This document shows, piece after piece, positions 55,411 to 63,903 of a stretch of DNA of 64,000 nt. The stretch comes from Lactobacillus selangorensis (GTDB taxonomy: Bacteria > Bacillota > Bacilli > Lactobacillales > Lactobacillaceae). Every line of letters starts with the position of its first letter. Position 1 is the stretch's first letter. The position numbers and the translations under genes were made by a program. The DNA lies in contig NZ_JQAZ01000008.1 of NCBI RefSeq assembly GCF_001437205.1, positions 1 to 64,000 on the forward strand, in the 5' to 3' direction. Under the pieces are notes generated by a model. That model had not been told where the DNA came from, did not search any database, and was given only the letters and a program-made list of their open reading frames with translations.

Positions 55411-56929
55411 CTGGCTGGCGCTGGGGGGCTGGATTCTCCTGAGTTTGTGCCTGCTGTTGTTTACAAGCGAGTCGTCGCCTTTATACTGGCTCAATAGCTG
55501 GGTCGATGCGAATGCCTATTTTACAGTCGGAAAAGGGGCTGCTCACGGCCTGGTGCCGTATCGGGACCTGTTCGAACAAAAGGGACCGCTCTTGTATTTT
55601 CTGCACACATTGGCCTATTGGGTCAGTCATCGGACCTTCTTCGGGGTTTATTTAGCCGAAGCGATTTCGCTGGGAGTCACATTATGGCTGGCCCAGCGGA
55701 CACTACGGCTGTTTATGCGGCCGTTGTGGGCCGACTGCCTAACCTTTTTGATGCCGGTCTTTCTGATGTGGATGCCGTATTTTCGGGAGGGCGATAGTGC
55801 CGAAGAATTTGCCTTTCCGTTTATCATGAGCCTTTTGTATGTGCTTTTCTGGGCGGGCCATACCCAGCAATGGCCGATCCGCCGGATGCTAGTGCTTGAA
55901 GGAATCAGTTTTGCGGCTGTCATCTGGATTAAATACAGTTTAGTCGGTTCTTGGATTGGGTTTTATCTCGTTTTGGGCTGTGCCATGCTGTTCAAACGCG
56001 AATGGCTGCAGCTCGGTAAAACGATTTTGGACTCTTTAGCAGGGATGCTGATTGTGACACTTCCGATTCTGCTGTATTTCGGACTCAATCATGCTTTACA
56101 TTCCTTATTCGGGGTCTATTTCAAATTCAACATGACGATTTACGCCAATTCGACGTCGCTGGTCGGCCGCTTATCGGAATCGCTCCAGCTTTTTTGGAAT
56201 AGTTTTCTGCTGCAGCCAGTGTTCGGCGTGCTAATGGGATTGGCAGTGCTGGCTATTCTGCTGACCCGGTTTGTCTTTCCGACCGCTTATGGGAAATGGC
56301 TGTTCAGTATGGCCTTCTTGTGCTGCGGTTTGTTAGCCTTTTATGGCGGCAAGGCCTTCGACTATTACCATCTGATCTTGTTCCCGTATGCGATTGCCGG
56401 GTTGATTGTGCTTGGAATCGGCTTAGAAAAGTTGCCGCCGGTTTCGCAGTGGGGCAGCTGGGTGCTATGGCTCGTCAGCCTGATTTTGGCCGTTGTCTGG
56501 CTGGGCAATGTTAATCAGAATTATCAGGAATCAAAATTATTTCCCCATAACAGCAGTATTTCGGCGGCACCGGCGCAGCCATTAAAACCGGCACAGCTTG
56601 TGTTTGCCCAGTATCTCAAACAGTATCCGCATGCGACATTATTGAATTATGACCAGCTTGACCTGGGTCTCTATACGACGGCCGATATTTTGCCGACGAC
56701 CCGTTACTTTGAAAATCAGAATGTGCCGGTCAAACGGTATCCGGCAATTATGCGGACCCAAAATCGGCTCGTTCGAGACCGCAAAGTTGATTTCGTCGTC
56801 ACCCGGACGTATGGCAATCCAGTGGCCGTTGATTATCCGCTGGTGGCCAAGAATTATGAGGTCGTCCAAGCACATGCGCAATACAATCAAGATGTACACT
56901 ATATTTATTGGTTGTTGAAGAAAAAGTAA
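55370..56929 (+). CDS. Polytopic membrane glycosyltransferase-like protein (GT-C type)
   Basis: A 519-residue protein with about ten membrane segments. After the first helix comes the acidic outward loop pattern of GT-C enzymes (SWVDANAYFTVGKGAAHGLVPYRDLFEQKGP). The C-terminal ~120 residues are soluble. ATG 55370 follows AAGGAG and lies inside the preceding gene. A lipid-linked sugar donor is likely, but acceptor and sugar are unknown. An alternative is a flippase-like partner of the GT2 enzyme. Confidence 0.75.
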   Translation: MQHKSITTTKKTPNWLALGGWILLSLCLLLFTSESSPLYWLNSWVDANAYFTVGKGAAHGLVPYRDLFEQKGPLLYFLHTLAYWVSHRTFFGVYLAEAISLGVTLWLAQRTLRLFMRPLWADCLTFLMPVFLMWMPYFREGDSAEEFAFPFIMSLLYVLFWAGHTQQWPIRRMLVLEGISFAAVIWIKYSLVGSWIGFYLVLGCAMLFKREWLQLGKTILDSLAGMLIVTLPILLYFGLNHALHSLFGVYFKFNMTIYANSTSLVGRLSESLQLFWNSFLLQPVFGVLMGLAVLAILLTRFVFPTAYGKWLFSMAFLCCGLLAFYGGKAFDYYHLILFPYAIAGLIVLGIGLEKLPPVSQWGSWVLWLVSLILAVVWLGNVNQNYQESKLFPHNSSISAAPAQPLKPAQLVFAQYLKQYPHATLLNYDQLDLGLYTTADILPTTRYFENQNVPVKRYPAIMRTQNRLVRDRKVDFVVTRTYGNPVAVDYPLVAKNYEVVQAHAQYNQDVHYIYWLLKKK

Positions 56930-56944
56930 GGGAGACGGGGCACG

Positions 56945-59533
56945 ATGAAACAACGCATGCAGCATTTTTTGCAAAGCAGTTTATTCTATCTGTGTGCCTT
57001 TCTGCTGGCGCTGCTGACCTTAATGGCTGCCTTTTGGGCGCTGAATTTGACACCGTTCGGGACCCGCAACCTGCTAATTAGCGACATGGGGACCCAGTAC
57101 ATTCCGTTTTTCACCGAGTTTCGGCATCAGCTGATTACGCACCAGCTGAGCCTGTATTCTTTTTCATTATCATTAGGGGATAATGTGCTGCCGTTAGTGG
57201 CCTATTATTTATTGAGCCCCTTCAACTTACTGCTCGTTTGCTTCAAGGCGTCAGCCGTACCGACGGCAATCAGCTGGATTATCCTGCTTAAAGTCGGCAC
57301 AGCCAGCCTGACGATGGCACTGTTTCTGAAATTGACCTACCATCAGCAGCATGTTTCAACGTTGCTATTTGCGGCGGCCTATAGTTTGTGCGGTTTTGTG
57401 GCAATGTATTTTTATGATGTGATGTGGCTCGATGGTGTCATTCTGCTGCCGTTAGTGGCGTTGGGATTGCAACGGCTTGCCAATGGGTATCACAGCGAAC
57501 TGTATGTGTTCAGCTTGTGGCTGACAATCGTCACCAATTATTACATGGGGTACATGACGTGCCTCTTTTCTGTTTGCTACTTCATCTATTTATTGGAACT
57601 GCGGAAAAATCAGCAGCACCGCCACCATTTTTGGGACGGAGAACAGCGTTTGCTGGTGCAGTACGGATTAGATTCGCTCTTTGCCGGCGTGATGACTTTA
57701 TTTATCTTGGTCCCCGCTTTGCTGGGAATGCTGAAAACGGGGAAACAGCACTTTAACTGGCACAGCTTTTTACCAACACCGCGTTTCGGGACGTCGGTAT
57801 TCAGTCAGTTCGGAATTGTCGGCAGCGATTATACGCAGCATTTGCAGCATAATCCGAGTGTCTACATCAGCATTTTCATCTTTGTGCTGTTAATCGGCTT
57901 TTTCGGTTCGAAACAGATTGCGAAGGGCCGCAAGAAAGTATCAATCGGATTATTTCTGGCATTGGCTGCTAGTTTATGGATTGGGACTTTGAATACGATT
58001 TGGCACATGTTTCAGCTGCCGAATGGCTTCCCGTATCGCAATGCTTACTTTTTCTCGTTTGTCTGCATTTTTCTGGCATACGAGTTCTGGCTGACCAAAC
58101 CATGGCAGCATGAACCGGAATGGTTAGGCCGCAGCAGCGTTATCGCAGCGGCCCTGATTATTTTAGGCTATGTTTCCGAACATATTGCGTATTTGGCGAA
58201 GGCACGGCCGTATCCAGTCCAAGACCATTACTTGCTGCAGACGCTTGTCATTCTGACGCTGGAAATGCTGCTGCTGTACATGAGCACCCATTTGCACCAG
58301 ACCCATTTATTGTGGGCGTTCTTGCTGGGCATCGTTGTCGTCGGTGAATTGGGCGCCAATTTTTATGGCAGTTTCAAAACAGCCAAAACTGGCGACCAGC
58401 AGGTTTATGCTCATAATTACACGCTCGAAATGAATTATTTGAAGAAGACCAAGCCGAAAGGGAAGGCCTTTTACCGAGTCAACAATGAAAACTCGCTGAT
58501 CAATGCGGCCTTTCAGGAACCGTATAACAATTACAACGATCCGCTGCTGTTTGACCTGAATGGGGTCAACTTGTACAGTTCGACGCTCAATGAACAGACT
58601 CGTTCGACGCTGCAGAAACTGGGCTTTTATAGTAAGAATGCACGTCGAATCAGCACCGTTGGGACGACCTATGTCACTGATTCGCTGTTCGATATCAAGT
58701 ACCGGCTCAGCATGGACCTCGATCATGATTCGCTCCATGAGCATATGGCCAGCACACTGGGCATCGGTTACGCCGTTTCGCCAAGCATCAAACAGGTGGT
58801 TCTGCAGCCTGATGCGGCGTTACAGAACCAGCAGATGATGCTGAATCACATGTTCGGCGATCAGGCAGAATATTTTAATCCGGTTCAGATTGAAAGTGTT
58901 CGTTCCTACCAGCTGAATCAGGTTTATCATTATGATATTCACGCTCGGACAACGGCCAGCGGGCCATTGTATGTCTACTTTCCGCAGGTGGATATCGAAA
59001 AATCCCGTTTTCGTGTCAATGGGCAGCTCAAGAAAACCCGTCTCCGAGTCGTCAATCAGGCCGTTTTGAGTGTCGGCGACTACAAACAAGGGCAATCGTT
59101 CCACTTCACATTCGATACGAAACAGCCGCAGATTCAATTATCGGAAAAATTCCAGACACTGAATCTGAAACTGTTCCGGACCAATATTGAAAAGCTGTCG
59201 CATTCGCAGTTCCAGCTTCAGCAGAACTGGCACAGTCAGCGTTTGAGCGGCCGGATTACCAATACGAAAAATAAGGTGCTGTTTATGAGTATTCCGTATG
59301 ATTCCGGCTGGCGGGCGTTTGTGGATGGACAGCTCGTTAAACCAATTCGGGTTGTCGGCGGCTTTTTGGGTGTTCCATTGAAACCAGGGGAGCACCAAGT
59401 GGCCTTTTATTATCGAGTGCCAGGGTTGCGGCCTTGTTCGGGGATCAGTTTCGGGGCCTTTATCCTCTATCTAGCGTACGCCGTGATATTATGGCGTTAT
59501 GACCGTCATGAACGAAGCAAACGGCTGCGTTAG
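56945..59533 (+). CDS. yfhO: YfhO-family membrane glycosyltransferase
   Basis: An 862-residue YfhO-type protein: a GT-C core of about 12 membrane segments, with the first outward loop carrying LLISDMGTQYIPFF, a large extracytoplasmic beta-rich domain (about 480-830), and a last membrane segment with a basic tail. In Bacillus, CsbB and YfhO work together to add GlcNAc to lipoteichoic acid. The gene order here, with a third membrane protein between, suggests a similar decoration of teichoic acid or another surface polymer. It is the last gene of the operon, before a strong terminator. Confidence 0.88.
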   Translation: MKQRMQHFLQSSLFYLCAFLLALLTLMAAFWALNLTPFGTRNLLISDMGTQYIPFFTEFRHQLITHQLSLYSFSLSLGDNVLPLVAYYLLSPFNLLLVCFKASAVPTAISWIILLKVGTASLTMALFLKLTYHQQHVSTLLFAAAYSLCGFVAMYFYDVMWLDGVILLPLVALGLQRLANGYHSELYVFSLWLTIVTNYYMGYMTCLFSVCYFIYLLELRKNQQHRHHFWDGEQRLLVQYGLDSLFAGVMTLFILVPALLGMLKTGKQHFNWHSFLPTPRFGTSVFSQFGIVGSDYTQHLQHNPSVYISIFIFVLLIGFFGSKQIAKGRKKVSIGLFLALAASLWIGTLNTIWHMFQLPNGFPYRNAYFFSFVCIFLAYEFWLTKPWQHEPEWLGRSSVIAAALIILGYVSEHIAYLAKARPYPVQDHYLLQTLVILTLEMLLLYMSTHLHQTHLLWAFLLGIVVVGELGANFYGSFKTAKTGDQQVYAHNYTLEMNYLKKTKPKGKAFYRVNNENSLINAAFQEPYNNYNDPLLFDLNGVNLYSSTLNEQTRSTLQKLGFYSKNARRISTVGTTYVTDSLFDIKYRLSMDLDHDSLHEHMASTLGIGYAVSPSIKQVVLQPDAALQNQQMMLNHMFGDQAEYFNPVQIESVRSYQLNQVYHYDIHARTTASGPLYVYFPQVDIEKSRFRVNGQLKKTRLRVVNQAVLSVGDYKQGQSFHFTFDTKQPQIQLSEKFQTLNLKLFRTNIEKLSHSQFQLQQNWHSQRLSGRITNTKNKVLFMSIPYDSGWRAFVDGQLVKPIRVVGGFLGVPLKPGEHQVAFYYRVPGLRPCSGISFGAFILYLAYAVILWRYDRHERSKRLR

Positions 59534-59554
59534 ACAGATATTTATACTGTCAAA

Positions 59555-59605
59555 ACAAAAGCAGGTCTTAAAATGCAAAGTTTGCATTTTAAGACCTGCT
59601 TTTCG
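59555..59605. terminator. Terminator after yfhO
   Basis: A perfect ~20-bp stem (AAAAGCAGGTCTTAAAATG and complement) with an A-rich left and T-rich right flank. Confidence 0.9.
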
Positions 59606-59633
59606 TGAAATGATGATTTTGTGTATGCTTTCA

Positions 59634-59756
59634 TTTAAACGCGTTCCAAAAGTCTGAGCCTTCCGGTTAAGTTCATTCGGAAAACGGCCCAGAGTGCGGT
59701 CCTTTTTCCGAATTTCCTTAATCCTCATGCTCAGTTCGACTTTTGTCACGCTCTAG
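59634..59756. repeat. Hairpin repeat unit 1
   Basis: A 123-bp unit starting TTTAAACGCGTTCCAA and ending TTGTCACGCTCTAG. Inside, AAAAGTC-TGAGC pairs with GCTCA-GACTTTT, GGTTAAG with CTTAATCC, and ATTCGGAAAA with TTTTTCCGAAT. The whole unit can fold into one long imperfect hairpin. Confidence 0.75.
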
Positions 59757-59877
59757 TTAAAACGCGTTCCAAGGTGCTGTTAATTCCGCTGAACTGACTT
59801 TTCCTTGCGAGTTTAAAACACTCGCCACGTCAAAGTCGTGTTCTGCTCATTGCCACCCGCACCTTGTCACGCTCTAG
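59757..59877. repeat. Hairpin repeat unit 2
   Basis: A 121-bp unit with the same ends (AAACGCGTTCCAA and TTGTCACGCTCTAGT) but a different interior. CCAAGGTGC pairs with GCACCTTG, GACTTT with AAAGTC, and GCGAGT with ACTCGC. On the minus strand its end supplies the TAG stop of the RpiR gene. Confidence 0.75.
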
Positions 59878-60734
59878 TGTTCAATTCTTGTTTTATTGAT
59901 GGCTTCATGGACTTGCTGGAAGACTTTTTCGGTCTGGTCGCTGGTCTTGACGGCACTCATCATAAAGAGGCTGTCCATCAGGCTGATTTGGGCAATCAGG
60001 GCATGCAGGGCTTCGGCACGATAGCTGGTTTCTTCGGCAATCGAGAGGAAGCAGACATCGGCAATTTTAGCCATGGGCGAATTGCCAAAACTGGTAATCA
60101 CGATTAGTGGAACGTTATGCTTTTTCAGTAATTTGGCAATTTCTAGGGTGTCACGGTCCCGGCCAGTGTGGGAAATGACAATGGCTGCATCTTTAGCGGA
60201 CAGACGGGCGGCACTCATCAGCTGCATATGAAAATCATTGCTGAAAACCGGATTTAAATTGGTCCGCAAAAACTTATGGTAGCCATCCTCAGCTACAATT
60301 GCAGAGGCGCCGAGTCCATACAAACCGAGCTCATGGCTGTGGACGATATATTCGACGGCCTGCTGCAAGCTTGCATCGGATAATAACGGCAAAGTAGCTT
60401 TTAAAGCTGCCGAATTGGATGCAAAAATCTTCTGGGCCATGACTAAGTAAGAGTCGTCATCATTGATTTCCCGAAAGAGGGGATTGGCTTTATCGTGTGA
60501 GGAAGATTGCTGGGCCAAATTTAATTTTAAGGCCTGAAAATTATTGAAACCAAGTGATTTAGCCAAACGCGAGATGGTGGCGGTTGAAGCTCCGGTGGCG
60601 CCGGAAAGTTGCTGGATCGTCAGCTGGCTCGCTTTTTGCGGCGATTGCATTATAAAATCAGCCACATCTTTTTCTTTTTCACTGAGGTTGGGATAATAAG
60701 CCTTGATCAAACTGATCGTTTCCTGCGCCATCAT
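59874..60734 (-). CDS. RpiR/MurR-family regulator
   Basis: A 286-residue regulator. The N-terminal RpiR HTH (LTIQQLSGATGASTATISRLAKSLGF, about 38-63) is followed by a SIS sugar-phosphate domain (about 125-250), with GLGASAIVAEDGY and the ISHTGRDRDTLE loop. Family members sense sugar phosphates. GGAAGG precedes the ATG. No sugar operon is directly attached, so the target is unclear. Its TAG stop is formed by the end of hairpin repeat unit 2. Confidence 0.9.
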   Translation of the reverse strand: MMAQETISLIKAYYPNLSEKEKDVADFIMQSPQKASQLTIQQLSGATGASTATISRLAKSLGFNNFQALKLNLAQQSSSHDKANPLFREINDDDSYLVMAQKIFASNSAALKATLPLLSDASLQQAVEYIVHSHELGLYGLGASAIVAEDGYHKFLRTNLNPVFSNDFHMQLMSAARLSAKDAAIVISHTGRDRDTLEIAKLLKKHNVPLIVITSFGNSPMAKIADVCFLSIAEETSYRAEALHALIAQISLMDSLFMMSAVKTSDQTEKVFQQVHEAINKTRIEH

Positions 60735-60926
60735 AAATCGCCTTCCTTTATCGTTGTTCTTTTTAAGTATAGCATTGAAATCGCATGCATTCCTTCTTTT
60801 TTGGGTGCTAGCTTGCCAAAACGCTAAGAAGGCTTGAAATAGCGGTTTAATAACGATTAAAAAATATTAGTTATTTTATAAGCGCTCTTGTGGGTCTTGT
60901 CAAAATTGTTGTGTTAGAATCAAACT

Positions 60927-61004
60927 GGAATCATCGCATGGGGGGATGTCGGTGATTCCATCAAATCAACTGCGGTCCGGTACGTGAACGTATCGGACTT
61001 TTTT
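60927..61004 (+). ncRNA. Candidate small structured RNA with terminator
   Basis: A hairpin GGAATCA-TCG...CGG-TGATTCC (60927-60959) with a G-rich loop is followed by an unpaired linker and a terminator stem (GTCCG-TACG/CGTA-CGGAC, 60975-60998) with a T6 tail. It resembles an independent short RNA or an attenuated leader, but no gene follows on this strand for more than 400 bases. A clear promoter was not found; TTGTCA near 60897 is badly spaced. Confidence 0.4.
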
Positions 61005-61010
61005 CCAATC

Positions 61011-61056
61011 GAAAAACACTTCAGGCAAACAAAAATGCTTGCCTGAAGTGTTTTTT
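61011..61056. terminator. Bidirectional terminator
   Basis: AACACTTCAGGCAA pairs perfectly with TTGCCTGAAGTGTT, flanked by A- and T-runs. It serves the small minus-strand membrane gene. Confidence 0.88.
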
Positions 61057-61077
61057 TAAAGACCTTCTAATCCAATT

Positions 61078-61254
61078 TTAAGAGTTTTTATGGTGCAGAT
61101 CCGTGATCAAACAAACAACGGCATCTAACAGCATCCCAATCCCCATCAGGTACATGGACAACATACTCTGACCGATCAGTAAACAAACGATGACAGCAAC
61201 ATAAAGAATGACTAAGATCACGTCGACCGTCACACTACCTTGCATATTACTCAT
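61078..61254 (-). CDS. Small membrane protein (58 aa)
   Basis: I do not recognise a family. The frame opens MSNMQGSVTVDVILVILYVA and contains two hydrophobic helices (about residues 10-28 and 31-51) with a short GQS turn, ending TDLHHKNS. GAGGGGG lies eight bases before the ATG, and a terminator follows the stop, so this is very likely a real gene despite its size. It is divergent from the metal ABC transporter. Confidence 0.7.
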   Translation of the reverse strand: MSNMQGSVTVDVILVILYVAVIVCLLIGQSMLSMYLMGIGMLLDAVVCLITDLHHKNS

Positions 61255-61337
61255 TTGGACAACCCCCTCGGCGATTCTGTTTCCACTTCATTATGGAAGA
61301 AATGAAGTTAAATTGCCAGTAAAATACCCGCCATTAT

Positions 61338-61365
61338 TTGACATGTTCAAAAAAACCGGTAAAAT
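61338..61365 (+). promoter_or_regulatory. Promoter and AdcR-like operator of the metal ABC operon
   Basis: TTGACA at 61338-61343, 16 bases, TAAAAT at 61360-61365. AAAACCGGTAAA (61352-61363) overlaps the -10 and matches an AdcR-type zinc operator (TTAACYRGTTAA) at 9 of 12 positions. Confidence 0.55.
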
Positions 61366-61421
61366 AAAATTATGCTTAATAGTAATCATTCCTCTTTAGA
61401 GACGAAAAGGAGCGTCACAGC

Positions 61422-62330
61422 ATGAAAAAAAAGCGCATTTGGGGCGGCTTGCTCGTTCTGATTCTCCTCACGGCCGTCCTTTTACAAGGCTGTCAGGCAC
61501 GTTCAACGAAACAAACAGTTTCTGCGAACGGGAAGATTCAAATCGTCAGTTCGCTCGATTTTTATGGGCAGGTGGCTAAACAAGTAGCCGGTCGTTATGG
61601 ACATGTGACTTCGATTATCAACAATCCGGCGATCGACCCGCATGATTATAACCCGACGACTGACAATGCGAAGGCCGTTTCAAAGGCGCAAGTCGTTCTG
61701 TATAACGGATTAGGCTATGACGATTGGATGCCCCGATTGATCAATGCCACCAATTCTCCCAAATGGACTTTAGCAATTGGGACCCAGCTGCTGCATAAAA
61801 AGGACGGTGCCAATGAGCATGTCTGGTATGAACCAACCACGATGATTAAACTGACCAAATGGCTTGTCAAGACTGATAGCAAAATCGACCCGGCGCATAA
61901 AAGTACTTTTGAGCAGAATGGGCAGGCTTATCTGCAGACGCTGAAGCCGCTCCAGCAGCAGATTCAGCGCTTAAAGCAGCACAGCCACCATCAGAAAGTG
62001 GCAGTCAGCGAACCGGTCTTTAATTATTCATTAAGTGCGATGGGCTATCGAATCAGCAACGAACATTTTGCCAAAGCAATTGAAAACGGCACTGATCCAT
62101 CGCCAGCTGATATTGCGGCCATGCAGAAGGATATCAAGCAGCATAAAATCGCCTTTTTTGTGGAAAACACTCAGACTGATGATACCGTCATCCGCAACAT
62201 GGTTAAATTGTGCAAACAGTACAAAGTTCCAGTCGTTAAAGTGACCGAAACGCTGCCGGCTCACATGACCTATCAAGAGTGGATGACAAAGCAGTATGAT
62301 CAAGTCGAAAAGATTCAAAACAAGGAGTGA
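61422..62330 (+). CDS. Metal ABC transporter substrate-binding lipoprotein
   Basis: A 302-residue cluster A-I (ZnuA/PsaA-type) binding protein. The signal peptide ends in a lipobox (LLQGC, lipidated Cys24). Probable metal ligands are His in DPHDYNP, His in NEHVWYEP, Glu in SEPVF and an acidic residue in the last domain. The long His-rich loop of many zinc proteins is absent, so zinc and manganese are both possible. AAAAGGAGC precedes the ATG. It overlaps the leader of the ATPase gene in a three-gene operon. Confidence 0.9.
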   Translation: MKKKRIWGGLLVLILLTAVLLQGCQARSTKQTVSANGKIQIVSSLDFYGQVAKQVAGRYGHVTSIINNPAIDPHDYNPTTDNAKAVSKAQVVLYNGLGYDDWMPRLINATNSPKWTLAIGTQLLHKKDGANEHVWYEPTTMIKLTKWLVKTDSKIDPAHKSTFEQNGQAYLQTLKPLQQQIQRLKQHSHHQKVAVSEPVFNYSLSAMGYRISNEHFAKAIENGTDPSPADIAAMQKDIKQHKIAFFVENTQTDDTVIRNMVKLCKQYKVPVVKVTETLPAHMTYQEWMTKQYDQVEKIQNKE

Positions 62331-62335
62331 ATGAG

Positions 62336-63022
62336 ATGACCACGAAACCATTATTGAAAATCACAGACTTGTCGATTGCGTTCCGCGATCGCAAATTGAT
62401 TCAGCATTTAAATCTGACCGTTCAACCGGGCGAATTCTTAGCCATTATTGGTGAAAATGGGGTCGGGAAAACGACCCTGATTCGAACTGTCACCGGTCAG
62501 CGCAAACCTGAAGGGGGCACGATTCAATTCGATGTTCCTGCGAAAAAGATGCGCTTTGGTTATGTCCCGCAGTTTCGGAATATTTCGGAAGAATATCCGC
62601 TGTCGATGCGGGATTTTGTCGAGCTGAACCTGCTGCATTTACGGCCTTGGCTGACTAAAAAGGAACACCAGCGAGTTACCAATGTTCTGACAGAGGTGGG
62701 AATCGAAAATATCGACAACACCTCGATGGGGCAAGCCTCTGGCGGTGAAAAGCAAAAAGCTTATCTCGCCCAGGCCATCGTCAATGAACCACGGCTGCTG
62801 ATTCTCGATGAATCAACGGCCAGTCTTGATGTCGAAGCTAAAAATGAGCTGATGGGTCTGGTCAAAAAACTCAACCAGCAGGATGGACTGACAGTGTTGT
62901 TCATTACCCATGATTTACCGCTGGCGAAGAAGTATGCCGATCAGTTTCTGCTGATTCGCCGCAATGGTCAGTATGAAGAAAAGCCGATCGACCAGCTCGA
63001 TACGACACAGGATATTCAATAA
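62336..63022 (+). CDS. Metal ABC transporter ATP-binding protein
   Basis: A 228-residue ABC ATPase: Walker A GENGVGKTT (about residues 38-46), Q-loop VPQF, signature SGGEKQK, Walker B LLILDEST, and H-loop FITHD. ATG 62336 lies eight bases after AAGGAG that overlaps the end of the binding-protein gene; the GTG at 62327 lies inside that signal. Energises import by the adjacent permease. Confidence 0.93.
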   Translation: MTTKPLLKITDLSIAFRDRKLIQHLNLTVQPGEFLAIIGENGVGKTTLIRTVTGQRKPEGGTIQFDVPAKKMRFGYVPQFRNISEEYPLSMRDFVELNLLHLRPWLTKKEHQRVTNVLTEVGIENIDNTSMGQASGGEKQKAYLAQAIVNEPRLLILDESTASLDVEAKNELMGLVKKLNQQDGLTVLFITHDLPLAKKYADQFLLIRRNGQYEEKPIDQLDTTQDIQ

Positions 63023-63042
63023 ATCAAGGAGGAAATGGAAAT

Positions 63043-63837
63043 ATGTTTGCTTGGGATTTTATGCAAAATGCGTTTATTGCCAGTACCTTCATTGCGATTA
63101 CTTGCGGCCTGGTCGGTGTTTACGTCATTGCACAACGAATGTCATTTTTATCGCACACGTTATCAGAAATCGGGTTTGCCGGTGCGGCATTTGGATTATT
63201 TACCGGCATTGCGCCATTAGACGGAATGCTGCTGTTTACGATTGGCAGTTCGATTTTCGTCGGCCGGCTCGGAACCGATGAGAGTCAGCGGGAATCGTCG
63301 ATCAGCGCTGTTTCGAGTTTGTTTATCGGCTTAGGAATTTTGTTTCTTTCGTTATCGAATAAAAGTGCCAGTTATGCGACCAACATTTTATTCGGGAGTA
63401 TCATCGGAATCAGTCTGCAGGATGTTTATCAGCTCGTTGTTTTATCCGCCCTTATTTTGATTTCGATTCTGCTGGTCTATCGCTACTTGAATTTTTATTC
63501 GTACGACCCAATCGGGGCCCAATCCCAACGATTGAAGACAGGATTTTTGTCGATTTACTTTTTGCTGATTTTGGCGGTCACTGTTAGTATCGCTGCTCAG
63601 ATTGTCGGCTCGCTTCTGGTCTTCATCTTATTAACTTTACCAGCCTCCGTTGCGCAGTATCTGGGCAATTCGATTCAAAAGATGATTGGCATTTCGATTG
63701 GCTGTGCGCTGGTCGGCGTCTGGACTGGCCTTTACCTTGGCTACTTGACCAACTGGCCAGTGACTTTCTTCATCGCTTTGATTGAATTTCTCTTTTACGC
63801 CGGTGCTTATTTGTATCATCGGCATTCAATGCATTAA
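63043..63837 (+). CDS. Metal ABC transporter permease (ABC-3 family)
   Basis: A 264-residue membrane protein with about eight segments, of the ZnuB/PsaC (ABC-3) family. Conserved features include VGVYVIAQRMSFLSHTLSEIGFAGAAFG near the N-terminus and the ATPase-coupling region after the NILFGSIIGIS stretch. AAGGAGG precedes the ATG. Third and last gene of the metal uptake operon, followed by a terminator. Confidence 0.93.
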   Translation: MFAWDFMQNAFIASTFIAITCGLVGVYVIAQRMSFLSHTLSEIGFAGAAFGLFTGIAPLDGMLLFTIGSSIFVGRLGTDESQRESSISAVSSLFIGLGILFLSLSNKSASYATNILFGSIIGISLQDVYQLVVLSALILISILLVYRYLNFYSYDPIGAQSQRLKTGFLSIYFLLILAVTVSIAAQIVGSLLVFILLTLPASVAQYLGNSIQKMIGISIGCALVGVWTGLYLGYLTNWPVTFFIALIEFLFYAGAYLYHRHSMH

Positions 63838-63845
63838 GGCAATTA

Positions 63846-63876
63846 AAAAGCACGCCGTTTCGGCGTGTTTTTTTGT
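63846..63876 (+). terminator. Terminator of the metal ABC operon
   Basis: GCACGCCG pairs with CGGCGTG (loop TTT), followed by T7. Confidence 0.92.
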
Positions 63877-63885
63877 GCTGTTTTT

Positions 63886-63903
63886 AAATGCGTTCCAAGG
63901 TGC
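63886..63903. repeat. Partial hairpin repeat (third copy)
   Basis: AAATGCGTTCCAAGGTGC matches the left end of units 1 and 2 (13-base core AAACGCGTTCCAA with one change) and the GGTGC of unit 2. It stops at the stop codon of the next minus-strand gene; no right end is present. Confidence 0.6.

Noticed and set aside
59606-59877. CRISPR array
   Set aside because: Only two units of about 122 bp with internal hairpins; no short regular repeats with spacers and no cas genes.
61208-61399. Plus-strand open frame of 63 codons
   Set aside because: It is antisense to the 58-residue membrane gene, runs across the metal ABC promoter, and has no Shine-Dalgarno sequence.
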